Below, piece after piece: positions 50,228 to 59,989 of a stretch of 64,000 nucleotides of DNA. A program made the translations under genes and the position numbers. The stretch is taken from positions 109,718,048 through 109,782,047 of the forward strand of contig CM072884.1 of the NCBI GenBank assembly GCA_037013685.1, given 5' to 3'. Below the pieces are notes generated by a model, which made no database searches, was not told the DNA's origin, and saw nothing but the letters and a program-made list of their open reading frames with translations. Source of the stretch: Acridotheres tristis. Its lineage: Eukaryota > Chordata > Aves > Passeriformes > Sturnidae. How positions within the stretch are numbered: position 1 is the first letter of the stretch; every line of letters begins with the position of its first letter.

Positions 50228-51295
50228 ATGCAGACACTCCCAGAGGAGATGAACCCCAACTCCCCCCCTGCCATGGAGCAGCCGGGCCTGTGCATGACGC
50301 CCCAGGAGACGGCCAGCCCCGGAGGGAGAGGGGACAGAGGAGAGGGAGGAGGCCCTGCCCCACACAGTCCCTTGTGTCCCCCCAGTCCCTGCCCTGGGCA
50401 GCTGGAAGCCCTCGGGGAGCAGGGAGAGGGGGCAGTAGGGGGGACAGAGCTGCCAGGGCCACAGACCCTGGAGTGTGACTTGGCCACGCAGGAGAGGGAA
50501 TGGGAACCCTACTCGGGCCAGGAACTTCCCCAGTGGGAAAATGAGAGTGTCCCAAAGCTGTTCCAATGGGAAGATGAGAAATGCCAAGATCTGTCCCAAC
50601 TGGAACTGGAGAGAGACCAAGAGCTGTCCCATGGGGAAGATGTGAGATGCCAGGAGCCTTCCCAAAGTCAAGGTGTGAACAGCCAAGAGCTCTACAAACA
50701 GGACGACAAAGGAGTCCAAGAGCTGTCAGAAGGCGAGTTAGACCCAGAGCTGTACCACTGGGAATGTGAGAGACACCAAGAGCTATCCAAGCGGCTGGAC
50801 ATGGGAATCCAAGAGCTGTCCCAAGAAGAAAGCAGCCGTGACAGAATGTTTCCCCAGTGGGAACCCTTCATTGGCCAAGAGCTCTCCGAAGGGGAAGTCA
50901 GACAAGTCCCAGAGGTGTCCCAAAGGGGACACAGGAGAGCCATAGAGGAGTTGCAGGAGGGTTGTGAAGTGATCACCATCCGCACCATCTGGGTCAACCC
51001 CAAGTACCCACAGCTCCTGCAGGACCCCGACACTGCTCCCCAGGACTCGGCCAAGGCAGCAGCTTGTCCAGCCTTGGCTGAGCAGGTGCAGGCAGCAGGG
51101 GCACAGAGCCAGGGCCCTGCCCTGCACAGCCCCTGCTGCCCCCCAGGCCCCTCAGCTCCCCAGGCAGGATCCCAGGCCCTCAGGGAGCAGCCGGCTCCCC
51201 CCAAGGAACGCCCGTCCTGCTTCAGGCGGGCGCTGCGGGCGCTGCGGGGGCTGTTCTGCTGCCCCTGCCTCAGGCCACAGCCGGACGATCCCTGA
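50228..51295 (+). CDS. Uncharacterised 355-aa hendecad-repeat protein
   Basis: Family not recognised. The single frame runs from the first ATG after an in-frame TGA (50204) to TGA at 51293; the start context has A at -3. Layout: an acidic/proline- and glycine-rich N-terminus (1-86); about fifteen tandem 11-residue units (87-249) such as QELPQWENESV, QELSHGEDVRC and PELYHWECERH; a hydrophobic segment with ITIRTIWVNP (250-259); a proline/alanine/glutamine linker (260-328); and a basic, cysteine-rich tail with FRRALRALRGLFCCPC (332-347). One unit is 9 residues long, so every indel keeps the frame. Glu at position 2 and Leu at position 3 are the best kept, and Trp at position 6 occurs in five units. 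No signal peptide. Eleven-residue periodicity suits an amphipathic helix or hendecad coiled coil. The tail could be palmitoylated and bind membrane (inference). It is flanked by CR1 and LTR copies. It could still be a non-expressed frame. Confidence 0.55.
   Translation: MQTLPEEMNPNSPPAMEQPGLCMTPQETASPGGRGDRGEGGGPAPHSPLCPPSPCPGQLEALGEQGEGAVGGTELPGPQTLECDLATQEREWEPYSGQELPQWENESVPKLFQWEDEKCQDLSQLELERDQELSHGEDVRCQEPSQSQGVNSQELYKQDDKGVQELSEGELDPELYHWECERHQELSKRLDMGIQELSQEESSRDRMFPQWEPFIGQELSEGEVRQVPEVSQRGHRRAIEELQEGCEVITIRTIWVNPKYPQLLQDPDTAPQDSAKAAACPALAEQVQAAGAQSQGPALHSPCCPPGPSAPQAGSQALREQPAPPKERPSCFRRALRALRGLFCCPCLRPQPDDP
50486..50974 (+). repeat. 33-bp coding minisatellite (about 15 units)
   Basis: The DNA under residues 87-249 is a diverged 33-bp tandem repeat, typically CAAGAGCTGTCCCAATGGGA-like. 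One unit is shortened by 6 bp. Units 1 and 12 (TQEREWEPYSG and RMFPQWEPFIG) share W-E-P-aromatic-x-G, suggesting an older higher-order duplication of a unit pair. Confidence 0.8.
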
Positions 51296-51659
51296 CCGCT
51301 GCCAGCGCTGGCCCGGAGCCTGCCCGCTGTCACACGGGCTGCCTTGGATGTCCAGGGGTCAGGGACTTCAGTTCCTTGTCAGGAGAATGGCCTGGCTGAG
51401 GCTTAGGGCCTGAGAGGCACCAGGGATGTCAGAGCCAAGGGCGGGTGCACAAAGCCCGGGGAGAAGGAGCTCCTGCTCACAGGGGACACCAAGGATGCCA
51501 AAGTGACAGCCACGAGGACATCTGGCAGATCTTCCCACATGAGGACAAAACTCATAAAGCCGACTCAGCAAGTGTGCTGAAATCGGCCCCAGCTGGGGAA
51601 AAGGAACTTCTGGCACAGGGAGATGGCGACCACCAACTCCTGGCCCAGTGACCCCAGAA
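51296..51659. other. 3' flank of the hendecad-repeat gene
   Basis: GC-moderate sequence after the stop codon. No AATAAA within 350 bp. The later part (from about 51470) may already belong to the LTR that ends at 52266, whose left edge I cannot place. Confidence 0.4.
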
Positions 51660-52266
51660 ACCCAGAGAGAAAAAAAAGAACCTCTCCAAAAGAAAAGATA
51701 GACTGAGCATAGAGAAAGATTGGTTAGCATAAGAAGTAAAGGAATCATATCCAGTAGAAGAAAAGCTTAAGATATTCATATTAGCTAATTATAAATTACA
51801 GTTAATAATATTCACTAATAAGAACTGAAACTATTGCATTAATATTTAATAAACATTAAAAAACATAGTACTATTACAACATACAAATGAAATATTCCAT
51901 ATTATTTAATATTTGTAGTATCTATACATAATATTCATAAAATATTTTGAATATAAATATATCATATATATTAATGAAATATCTAAGTATTTAGACATAA
52001 TATTAAAATATTAAAATAATTTTAAAAGGAAATATTATGCGAAAATAGTAACAGATCCATATAACTGGTAGCCAATCAACATGATTGCCTTTTTTTACTA
52101 AATGTATAAATAGTGACAAATTTTGATGATAGTCCCTGTGCTGGCTTTGTGGATTTGCCACCCAGCACCTGTTTCTGTGCAGAACTGTAAATAAAGGAAA
52201 TTCCTGAACTCTGTGTGGGGATTGGCTTCTTGCACACGGGCTGAGAGAATCCGTTTTGGGACAACA
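51660..52266 (+). mobile_element. ERV LTR with very AT-rich U3
   Basis: A TATAAATA box at 52105-52112 and AATAAA at 52190-52195 are spaced about 85 bp, followed by AAGGAAATTCCTGAACTCTG, TTGCACACGGGCTGAGAGAA and a terminal GGGACAACA ending at 52266. This is the U3-R-U5 layout of a plus-strand LTR. The segment 51780-52030 is over three-quarters A/T. The left boundary is uncertain and could be anywhere from 51300 to 51660. No provirus body is recognisable to the right. Confidence 0.55.
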
Positions 52267-52790
52267 GCTTTGCCATGGGCGCATTGCTAAAAGCTGCTGC
52301 TTTTCCGGCCGTGCTCACCTGTGCCTGGCCCATCTCGGAGCCAGACGGGCGCAGGCAAAGCAGCAGAGATCTGAAACTCGGCGGCTGCGCCGTCGCTGCG
52401 GCCAAGACAATGCCACGTCAGCCCCGAGAGCCTCTCTGGGAACGAGCAACAAATCCCAGAGGGCTCCTCTCCGAGCCGGCTCCAGGAGTCCCTGGACCGA
52501 GGAGCTGTCGTCCAGCTGTTTGGGGAACCTGCTGGGGCTCTTTGGACCAGCTGTGTGGCGTTCCCAGCACATGCCTGGCAAGCTGAATTCCCCCACAAGG
52601 ACAAGGGCGGCTGATTTGGAGGTGTCCCTTGGTTCCTTAAAGAATCATTTTTTAGTGTTGACCTCCTGGCTGAGTGGCCAAGAGAAGCCTCCTACAGCGA
52701 CACCTTCTCCCTTGCTTTGTCCCTCAGTCCTTCCCCACAGGCTTTCAGGCAGCCTTGCCAACTGCAGCTCTGGACATTCCAGCCCCTCCA
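52267..52790. other. CpG-dense patch, no gene recognised
   Basis: Roughly 18 CpG dinucleotides fall in 52301-52510, the densest cluster I noticed in the window. It could be an unmethylated regulatory island, leftover internal sequence of a young retroelement, or the start of an unseen transcript on either strand. The open frames (52256-52861 + and 52287-52604 -) have no recognisable domains. Confidence 0.35.
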
Positions 52791-52804
52791 GTACATCCCA
52801 AGCT

Positions 52805-53062
52805 CAGGGCAGTGCCCTGCACACTCCCAGGCCTTCCTTGCACACTTCCCACACATCCTGATTGCACAAATGCCAGTTTCCTGTCGTGCTCCACAAGCTC
52901 TGCCCTGTGTGACACACAATATGCCCTGCCCATGGCGATGTATGTGGCATTTGGGGACACAATTTCAGGGTCCTGTTGGTGATGCTGGGGTGATGGTGGC
53001 ACTGGATGAACTTGTAGATTTCCTCTAATCCTGAAGATTCCAGGATTCTATGATTCCTAGCT
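52805..53062 (+). mobile_element. CR1-type 3' end
   Basis: GTATGTGGCATTTGGGGACA, TGATGGTGGCACTGGATGAA and a terminal ATTCCAGGATTCTATGATTC follow the 3' end of a CR1-like LINE. The 5' part (52812-52850, CCTGCACACTCCCAGGCCTT) resembles 48580-48620. Confidence 0.65.
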
Positions 53063-53535
53063 TCCTCTAGTTTTTGAATAAACATTTTGGTATCTAACTG
53101 AAGGAGAGAGATTGTCATGATTAATATTTCAAAAAGGCCTCATAAATCAATAATCTCTTCACTGTAGTATAATTCACCACCAGTGCTCTCTTCCCCGGGT
53201 TGGCCTTTGAATCCCCTCACAGGCTCTCAGTTTGCAACAGAGACGTAATTGAATGAACAAAAAAGGAAACTGAAAAGGAGCATTAAATGACAAGGATGTC
53301 AACTGGAAAAGTTTAATATCCATTTACTACCCCATCAAACAGCATTTTTTGATAAAAATCGATATTGGTATTTTTATTTACTCTTATTTCATTGATTTTT
53401 TTTATATCATATAAATATAATGATAGGTTTGTATTTCTTTGATAATATTTATAATATTTAGTTGTATTAATAATATATATGAGAGTATAGTACAAGTCCT
53501 TTCTGAATGTCCACAACAGTGTGGGACAATTGGCA
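53063..53535. other. AT-rich sequence, no gene recognised
   Basis: The 53340-53480 part is strongly A/T-rich (ATATTTATAATATTTAG words). No coding or transposon signal identified. Confidence 0.4.
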
Positions 53536-53762
53536 TAAGACACACGAGAGAAAACTCCAGTATGGTTTACATGAGAGTGGTTCTGCACAGGGAGAGGCTG
53601 TCCAAAAAGGCTAGGAAATCTCCATCCTTGGAGACAGTCCCAAACAAAGAGCACAATGCCCTGAGCAACTCAATATAACTGAGAAATTGTCCTTGCTCTG
53701 AGCTGGGGATGGGACTAGATGACCTTCAGAGGTCCCTTCCAATTTAAGTTAGTCTTTGATAC
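53536..53762 (+). mobile_element. CR1 LINE 3' end fragment
   Basis: The plus strand has GAGTGGTTCTGCACAGGGAG, TCTCCATCCTTGGAGACAGT, GGGGATGGGACTAGATGACC and TTCAGAGGTCCCTTCCAA in CR1 order, from an older subfamily ending GATACTTAG rather than ATTCTATG. Confidence 0.75.
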
Positions 53763-54810
53763 TTAGCTCAAAATAAACAATTTTTGACATTAGCTATTCT
53801 GCCTTGGCTTTTTGCTATCATCCAGCCCCAGAGGCAATGTATTGCTCCATGGGCTGTAGGGCAGCTTGGAAAAGCTCTCATTCCTGGAGAAGAATGAGGA
53901 CAGCAAGCTGAGGCAGACTTGGCAGGGTGCTTGAGGCTTTCATGATCTAATTGAAAGGAAGGTGGATTTTCTCTGACTTGACCCTGATTTAAATCTTCCA
54001 CTCTCATGCTCTGAAGTTTACAACCTCTTCTTTTACTTCCAGCAGAGTTCCACCTCCTTTAGAGCCAGAGCTGGTGTGACTCATCCTGGAGGGCACTGCT
54101 GTGCCTGGTCCTTTGCCTGAGCTGTGGCCCTGCTGTGAGAAATCTGCCATAAGAGAAAGCTGGAAACAAACTTAACCTCATTTTGGATTGTCCACTTCCA
54201 TCTAGGAGTAGCGAGAATCCATTTTTATTTATTCCCTTTAAAGTGAATTGTACTGCCTGCCCATGGAAGCACAGGGTGCCACAGAGGAAGATGCTGCTTT
54301 TGTGCAAGAAGTGCTGCAAGGATTAAAGTGCTCGTAGGTACAACGTGTGAGGATGAGTCAGGAGATCCTGGCTTCAAATGGGAGCTTTTCAAAGTGGCAC
54401 CTGTCTTTTTTGGTAAGCCTCTCACAGGCCTCTCATTTAAACAACACAAAACCGTAAGGAAAGGCTGAACAGCTCTGATGTGGGAACTGAGGCTGCAAAG
54501 CAGGGCTCCCCAAGCGTTTCTTTCTGCCCTAGCTGGATAAAACGCTGCTGTCTGTCTTTCTTGGAGAATGGAGATGGTGCAGTGGCTGAGGGTTTGCTGC
54601 TCCCACCAGCCAGGAGTGCTGCCAGCTCTGCCCCAGAGCTGCCTGTCAAGGCAGACATTTCTTGCTTGTTAAAAAGAGACAAAGGACAATTAGATTGCAA
54701 GTAAAACATGTTCCCTCCACTTTGAAGGCCTGCCAATCCACCAGGCCACCACTTTCTCTAGTCTTTGAGAAGGTACCATGCCAAGCTCTCAGGTCTGTGT
54801 TAGTTCAGAG
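53763..54810. other. No gene recognised
   Basis: Ordinary sequence with overlapping short frames. Nothing supportable. Confidence 0.45.
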
Positions 54811-54998
54811 ATTCATAGAATGGTTTGGGTTGGATGGGACCTTAGAGATCACCCAGTTCCTGTCCTCTGCCATGGGCAGGGGCATCTTCCACTTGTTCAA
54901 AGCCCCATCTAGCCTGCCCTTGAACACCTCCAGGGATTGGGCATCCACACAGCTTGCAGCGTGTTCAGCACCTGAATGGGAAGAAGATCTGCCTTTGA
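54811..54998 (-). mobile_element. CR1 LINE 3' end fragment
   Basis: The plus strand starts TTCATAGAATGGTTTGGGTT and continues GGATGGGACCTTAGAGATCA, CCATGGGCAGGGGCATCTTC and GCCCTTGAACACCTCCAGGG, a reverse-oriented CR1 3' end of about 190 bp. Confidence 0.9.
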
Positions 54999-56979
54999 AT
55001 TAGAGGTCTGCTCCTCAGTGTCTGCTGCACACTGCACAGGCTTGAAGCCTGGCCTGGAGCCCTTCAGGCACTGTGGTTTTAATTACTTTTGGTGTTAACC
55101 CAGCATCTCTATACCCTGCACTACACTATCCCCCTTTGACTCCACAGAACAGTGCTCTTTAGGCATTACTTCACTACATGCAGTCCTATCTGTGGCTTAA
55201 ACCCAGCCTCTTTAATTAACTGACAACTTTAATCCACATGTTACACTCTGCTTATCTGGAAACTGACTTTTACTTCTGATAAGCCATGATCTAATTGCCC
55301 CTTGTCCTCATCCTCTGCAGCAGCACAGAGTCAATGCACTGCTCCCCCCAGGCAGCTGCCCAATATGCAAAAGCTCTCCTGCTCTTGTTATTCCCCAGCA
55401 TCTAAACCTGGCATTGGATGCAGCAGAGATGGCAAGGGAGTCCTTGCAGCCCCTCTCCTCCATTCCTCTCTCTCTCCTTCCCACCTGGACCATGCTCAGC
55501 TGGCAAGGAACTGAGGCAGCATCACAGGCTGCCAGTATTTTACCCTCCTGCCTGAAGGGCACCCATTAATGGGCCTTAAAAGCAGAAGACAGTTTTGCAG
55601 TAAGAAGCAAAGTTCTTGGTGCCACTGAGCTCAACATACAAGAAACTGATGTGAGTCTGGCTGGTATATTCCGGGTTTATTTGCCATCTACTTTTTTTAA
55701 CTTCTCGGGAAATTTCAGGCCCCAGTTTGCAAATCAGTATGTGCAATTAGCAAATGCTTCCCAGCTATTTGCTTCTCTCCAGATATAAGGGGTTTCCAAA
55801 AAGATGTCAAATACATTTCAAGCTGTTCTAGAGTTTTAAAAGAGAATTTATACACTGAATTTGGGTGTATGTTTAACTGTTGTTAGGTCCTTCCAGTTTT
55901 AACCTGTCCAGCCAGCTCTCTGCTGTTGTCCTGGACATCTGGCAAATTATTTTGATTCAAATTTGTGGATCTAGTCACAGATATCTTCCCTTTCACCCCC
56001 CTCTTGTGGAGAGACAAATGAGATGGAGGCTTTGCAAGGAGATGCTGAAAAAATGCTGGCTCCAAATGAGATGAGTTTGTGTCCTTTGGTACCAGAGGCA
56101 TGGACAGAGATGTGAAAGGAACAGGAATTAACTCACAAGGAAAATGTGGTAGCTGGGAGGATGCTTGGTGTCACCCATTGCTATTTTAGAGACTGGGCTT
56201 CCAGTATTTCTGTATGTTACAGAAGGAGGATCAAGGAGACCTGCACTATGCTTCTTTGGTGCCTCAGCAGTTCTCTCCATCCCACGTGGTTGCCTGCCCT
56301 CAGGATGCAGGGATTTGGCTGCTTGCTGTCATTAATTGCACAGGAGAAACTCTTAGCAACGCTCTGAGCCCTTTGTACCACTTCAGAATGACAAAATACA
56401 TGTCATTGCTGCAGCGGGCCAGAAATGGAGATTGGGTTCCTGTAGTGCTCCCTCCGTGCCAAGCAGATTTCCATTAGCTGCTCCTCGAGTGGCATTGGAA
56501 GTGACAGCCACTGATTCTCCCCCAGCAGGGAGGGACAGGGCTGCACGAGGACATGGAACTCTGAGGGACTCCTCACACAAGGAGCTACTTCAAAAACAAG
56601 TGTTTTTCAGGGATCCCGGTGAAAAATATCCAGCACAAACTTGTGCTTTCTGCGGTTTAACCTTGGATAACTTCCCTCCATCCTTATTTCCTCTCCATCC
56701 GTCAATCCTGGTGCCCTTTCAGTCCCTCGGTTTTGCAATGTCAGCAGCATAGAGATCCCAAAATGCTCCAAAGTCATTTCCATTCTGCTTTCCCTGACAC
56801 AGAGACCTCGTTATCCTGGATTGCCTGAGTCTATCTGCCCTTTCCTCAGGGATTTTATTCCTGTGGGGTACAGATATTTTTACAAATGACAGAAGCAGTG
56901 CTGTGGGAACTGGGGGAAGAAGCACGTTCTTCCTGCTTGGGCAGGGATGTCCTTACAGACACTGCACACATGAGCTGGT
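54999..56979. other. No gene recognised
   Basis: About 2 kb with no recognised gene or element. Confidence 0.45.
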
Positions 56980-57109
56980 CAGAAAGCTGTGGTAACAATA
57001 GCCCAGCAGCTAAAGCACAAACAGAAATAGGAAAGCTGAGGATGTTGGCAGGGTGAGCCCACCTGTGCCTGCCAGACACCCTCAAAAGCAGAGAAAACTT
57101 ATTTGGCTC
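56980..57109. repeat. 130-bp dispersed repeat, copy 1
   Basis: Runs from CAGAAAGCTGTGGTAACAAT through GCTGAGGATGTTGGCAGGGT to GCAGAGAAAACTTATTTGGC. It recurs at 62016-62145 in the same orientation with only scattered differences. I do not recognise the family; it is probably a fragment of an LTR or other interspersed element. Confidence 0.85.
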
Positions 57110-59218
57110 TCACGTAAGTCACGAGCTATAACAGGGATTGAGCGGCCTTCTCCCACTTTCTCAGGCAAAGAAAGAGACTTCTGATGGAGAAGCTGTTTTA
57201 TTGTTTTTATTTATGTCTTAATAACCTTTAAGTCATGGTTTAATTACATTTGATCAACAAAACATGGCTGGAAAATGAAAAGTCAGATGTTTGAAATTCT
57301 GAAAGTACCCAACAATGCTCTGAGGTTTTTTAGCTCTGATTTTGTTTTTCCCCTCTGGATTGTTTTAGCAGAGAAATTCTGCACTTCTTCAGTTCAAATT
57401 TGAAAAGAGTTTCATTTGACCTAAAACGCCCTTTTTTTTTTTTCTTCTTTTTTTTCAGTGAGTGATCCATTCATTCTGAAAACAAAATACATGGCAACAC
57501 CCAGGCAGAGCACCGTGAGCTGTGTCTGATCTGCTCTCCAGCCACCGCACCCCTCCAGGTTTAGCAAAGTGAGTTAGCATTGCATGTGAACATGTTTTTA
57601 TCCTCCTTCCCACCCCCAGCTTGGGAAATAAGTCCCTGGTAAATGACACCCTGATGAGATCAGCAGTGAACCCCTCAGGCTGTAGTTGTCACACCCTGTT
57701 TGTGGCACTTGGGGCTGTTTTTGAGCTCGTTGGACCTCCCTGCCCGGTGAGTTTTGCTCTAAGGGTCTGAGACAGCCCAGGGCACAGCAGGACAGAAAAT
57801 AAAGGCACAATTGTGTGCAGACATAAAGCTCAGAGAGACTAAAGGAGATATTTCACCCCTTTTTGTGGCTGGCCTTGGCCTTTTGCTGGCTGGCACTTGC
57901 TGTTTTCCTCCAGGTCCATATGGCATTGACTGGCTGCTGGAGTTCAATGGAATTGGTTAACTGGATTGCACAGGCAGCAAGGAAAGAAAAAAGCTGATTT
58001 ATCATCAGCTTCAAAGCCATCATTTAGTTGCATGATATACCCATAAATGGAAGCAACAGCAGACCAGGGCTTGATGAGAAAACCACTTGGAACCTCTGCT
58101 CGATACTGAGCTGGTGCAAACTCCCTGCACACCAGGCAGCTCCACCCCAAGGCTGGTGAGAAGGCAGGGAATTTGTACCTTTCAAGCCTTCTCCAGCCAC
58201 ACACAGGCCTAATGGATCTCTTCTATCAATCATCTCTCTTTTTTCCTGGGTTTTTCCATCTCTCTAACTTCTCTTCCAGGACAGTCTGTATTTTTTTGTC
58301 TTTTTTAAGTCTTATTTTAAGCCTACAGGCAGAATAAATAACAAGAAGTAATGTTAAGTGGGAAGTTAGGATATTAACTACTGTAGAAGACTTTAGAAAC
58401 ACCACCCCTGCAAGGTATCTGACATGTTAGGCATGCAAATAGAAGGAGATCAACAGGTAGATCAGGTTGTTTCACCTCAAATATAACTATTTTCCTGGCA
58501 CAGAAAGGAAAACATGAAAAATTGAGAGGAAGCCTTGAATAATTTGGTAGTGCAGAAAGAGGCAGCCAAGGCAGACAAACGTGGAAGAAAACACATCTCC
58601 TTTTCTGAAAGGACGTCTTGAAAAAAAAAAAACAATTTTTGAGGCATTTCTGCCTGAGACAGACGTTTGGCTCCTAGAGCTGGAATTTGGGCCAGAAGTA
58701 ATCAGGGACGGCAGGCAGAGGCAGCATACATAACGAGGGAGCCTGCATGTGGGCTCTTATCACTTGGAAGCTAATAGATGATGAAGGCAGCTTAATCCAT
58801 GCAAATATAGAATAATGACAACCTTGACTTCATGCGTCACAAAAATAGTGGGAATAGGGGGGGAAAAAGAGAGAGGGAGAAAGTGAAAAGCAGCAGCATT
58901 TGAATCAACGTGCGTCATTAATGGATGGGGCCAGAGACAGAGAGAGAAATAATCAATCCCAAGGCAGAGTGGAGCGATGGCTGCTGCTCATGTGCACAGG
59001 GAAGGGAGAGGAGAGGACGTCAGAGGAAGAGCCTGGCCAGGCACAAAGTGATGCTGATCTGCTTGGTGCCAACCTGATTTCTCAGCCTGGGTGCTGGCAG
59101 TGCTCACTTCAGCCTGGCATCCTCCTGCCAAGCTCAGCCACTGGCATAGTGTGGGTTTTCCAGGAGGGTAAAAGCTCACCCTTCCCTCGGTGGTGGAGCA
59201 AAGGCTGCGGTTTGTGAC
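57110..59218. other. No gene recognised
   Basis: No coding signal. Homopolymer T blocks lie near 57430-57460 and an A-run at 58621-58632. The 58330-58870 part has a calm, AT-leaning composition that could hold conserved noncoding DNA, but I cannot show this. Confidence 0.4.
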
Positions 59219-59989
59219 TGTGCTGGTTTGAAAGCAAAACCAGTGAGAGACTCCAAGTGAGAAATACAATTTAATGGGAAGAAAGAGAAAAAATAAAATA
59301 CATGCAATGGTACAAAAACCAGAGTCAGGATACAACCTGACACCCCACTAGTTAGGGTGGTGGTAGCAGTCCAGATGAATTGGTCTTGTTGAAGTAGTGA
59401 TCCTGTAGAAAGGTCTGGTTACTCTTGTCCTCTGGAAACCAGTGGGTAAGGGCTGCCTTGGTGTTCCAAATCTCAGTTTTGATCTAGGTAGGAAATGCTT
59501 GGCTCCTCCCCCTGGCTGGAGCATCTCCCAATGGAATGATGTCATTTTATCAGTCATGCACTGGGACTCAATGGCCCATTGACAGGAGATAGTTCCCTGG
59601 AGGAAGGATGGGTTGTGGAAAAGATCAAGAACACTGCCCCACCTGGTTCTTAACAGATGGCCCATTAGCAAAGAATATCTCCCACAGAGATAAGGATCAC
59701 TGCCCCACCTGGTTTGAACAGATGAATAGAATAGAATAGAATAGAATAGAATAGAATAGAATAGAATAGAATAGAATAGAATAGAATAGGATAGGATAGG
59801 ATAGGATAGGATAGGATAGAATAGGATAGGATAGGATAGGATAGGATAGGATAGAATAGAATAGAATAGAATAGAATAGAATAGAATAGAATAGAATAGA
59901 ATAGAATAGAATAGAATAGAATAGAATAGAATAGAATAGAATAGAATAGAATAATTTTTGGACGCATCTTTACATTGTCATCTAGGACA
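59219..59989 (-). mobile_element. Solo ERV LTR (copy 2), expanded
   Basis: The plus strand starts TGTGCTGGTTTGAAAGC and ends CATCTAGGACA, matching the LTR at 48891-49519 end to end apart from the microsatellite and a divergent central part. The ATTAAA signal is kept (59270-59275, minus strand), while the TATA-like motif is changed to TAGATCAAAAC. GTGAC (59214-59218) and GTGAT (59990-59994) may be a 5-bp target duplication with one substitution. Confidence 0.8.
59724..59953. repeat. (GAATA)n / (GGATA)n microsatellite
   Basis: About 46 pentamers. GAATA units flank a central GGATA block (about 59789-59853, with one GAATA unit inside it). It lies within the LTR, between CAGATG and the ATTTTTGGACGCATC segment. 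Confidence 0.97.

Noticed and set aside
50135..51333. Minus-strand frames of 194 and 213 codons opposite the repeat gene
   Set aside because: They are shadows of the 33-bp repeat. The plus frame spans the whole array and both flanking domains without a break, while the minus frames are interrupted.
48187..53062. Tandem duplication of a whole gene unit (upstream piece, gene, downstream piece) with the first gene lost
   Set aside because: The matching upstream and downstream pieces are recognisably CR1-derived, so independent LINE insertions explain them without a gene duplication. Kept only as a low-interest alternative.
48891..59989. The two related LTRs as the ends of one 11-kb provirus
   Set aside because: They are the same orientation and family but differ strongly in the R/U5-like part, and the 9.7 kb between them holds other repeats and the host-like gene, with no gag, pol or env.
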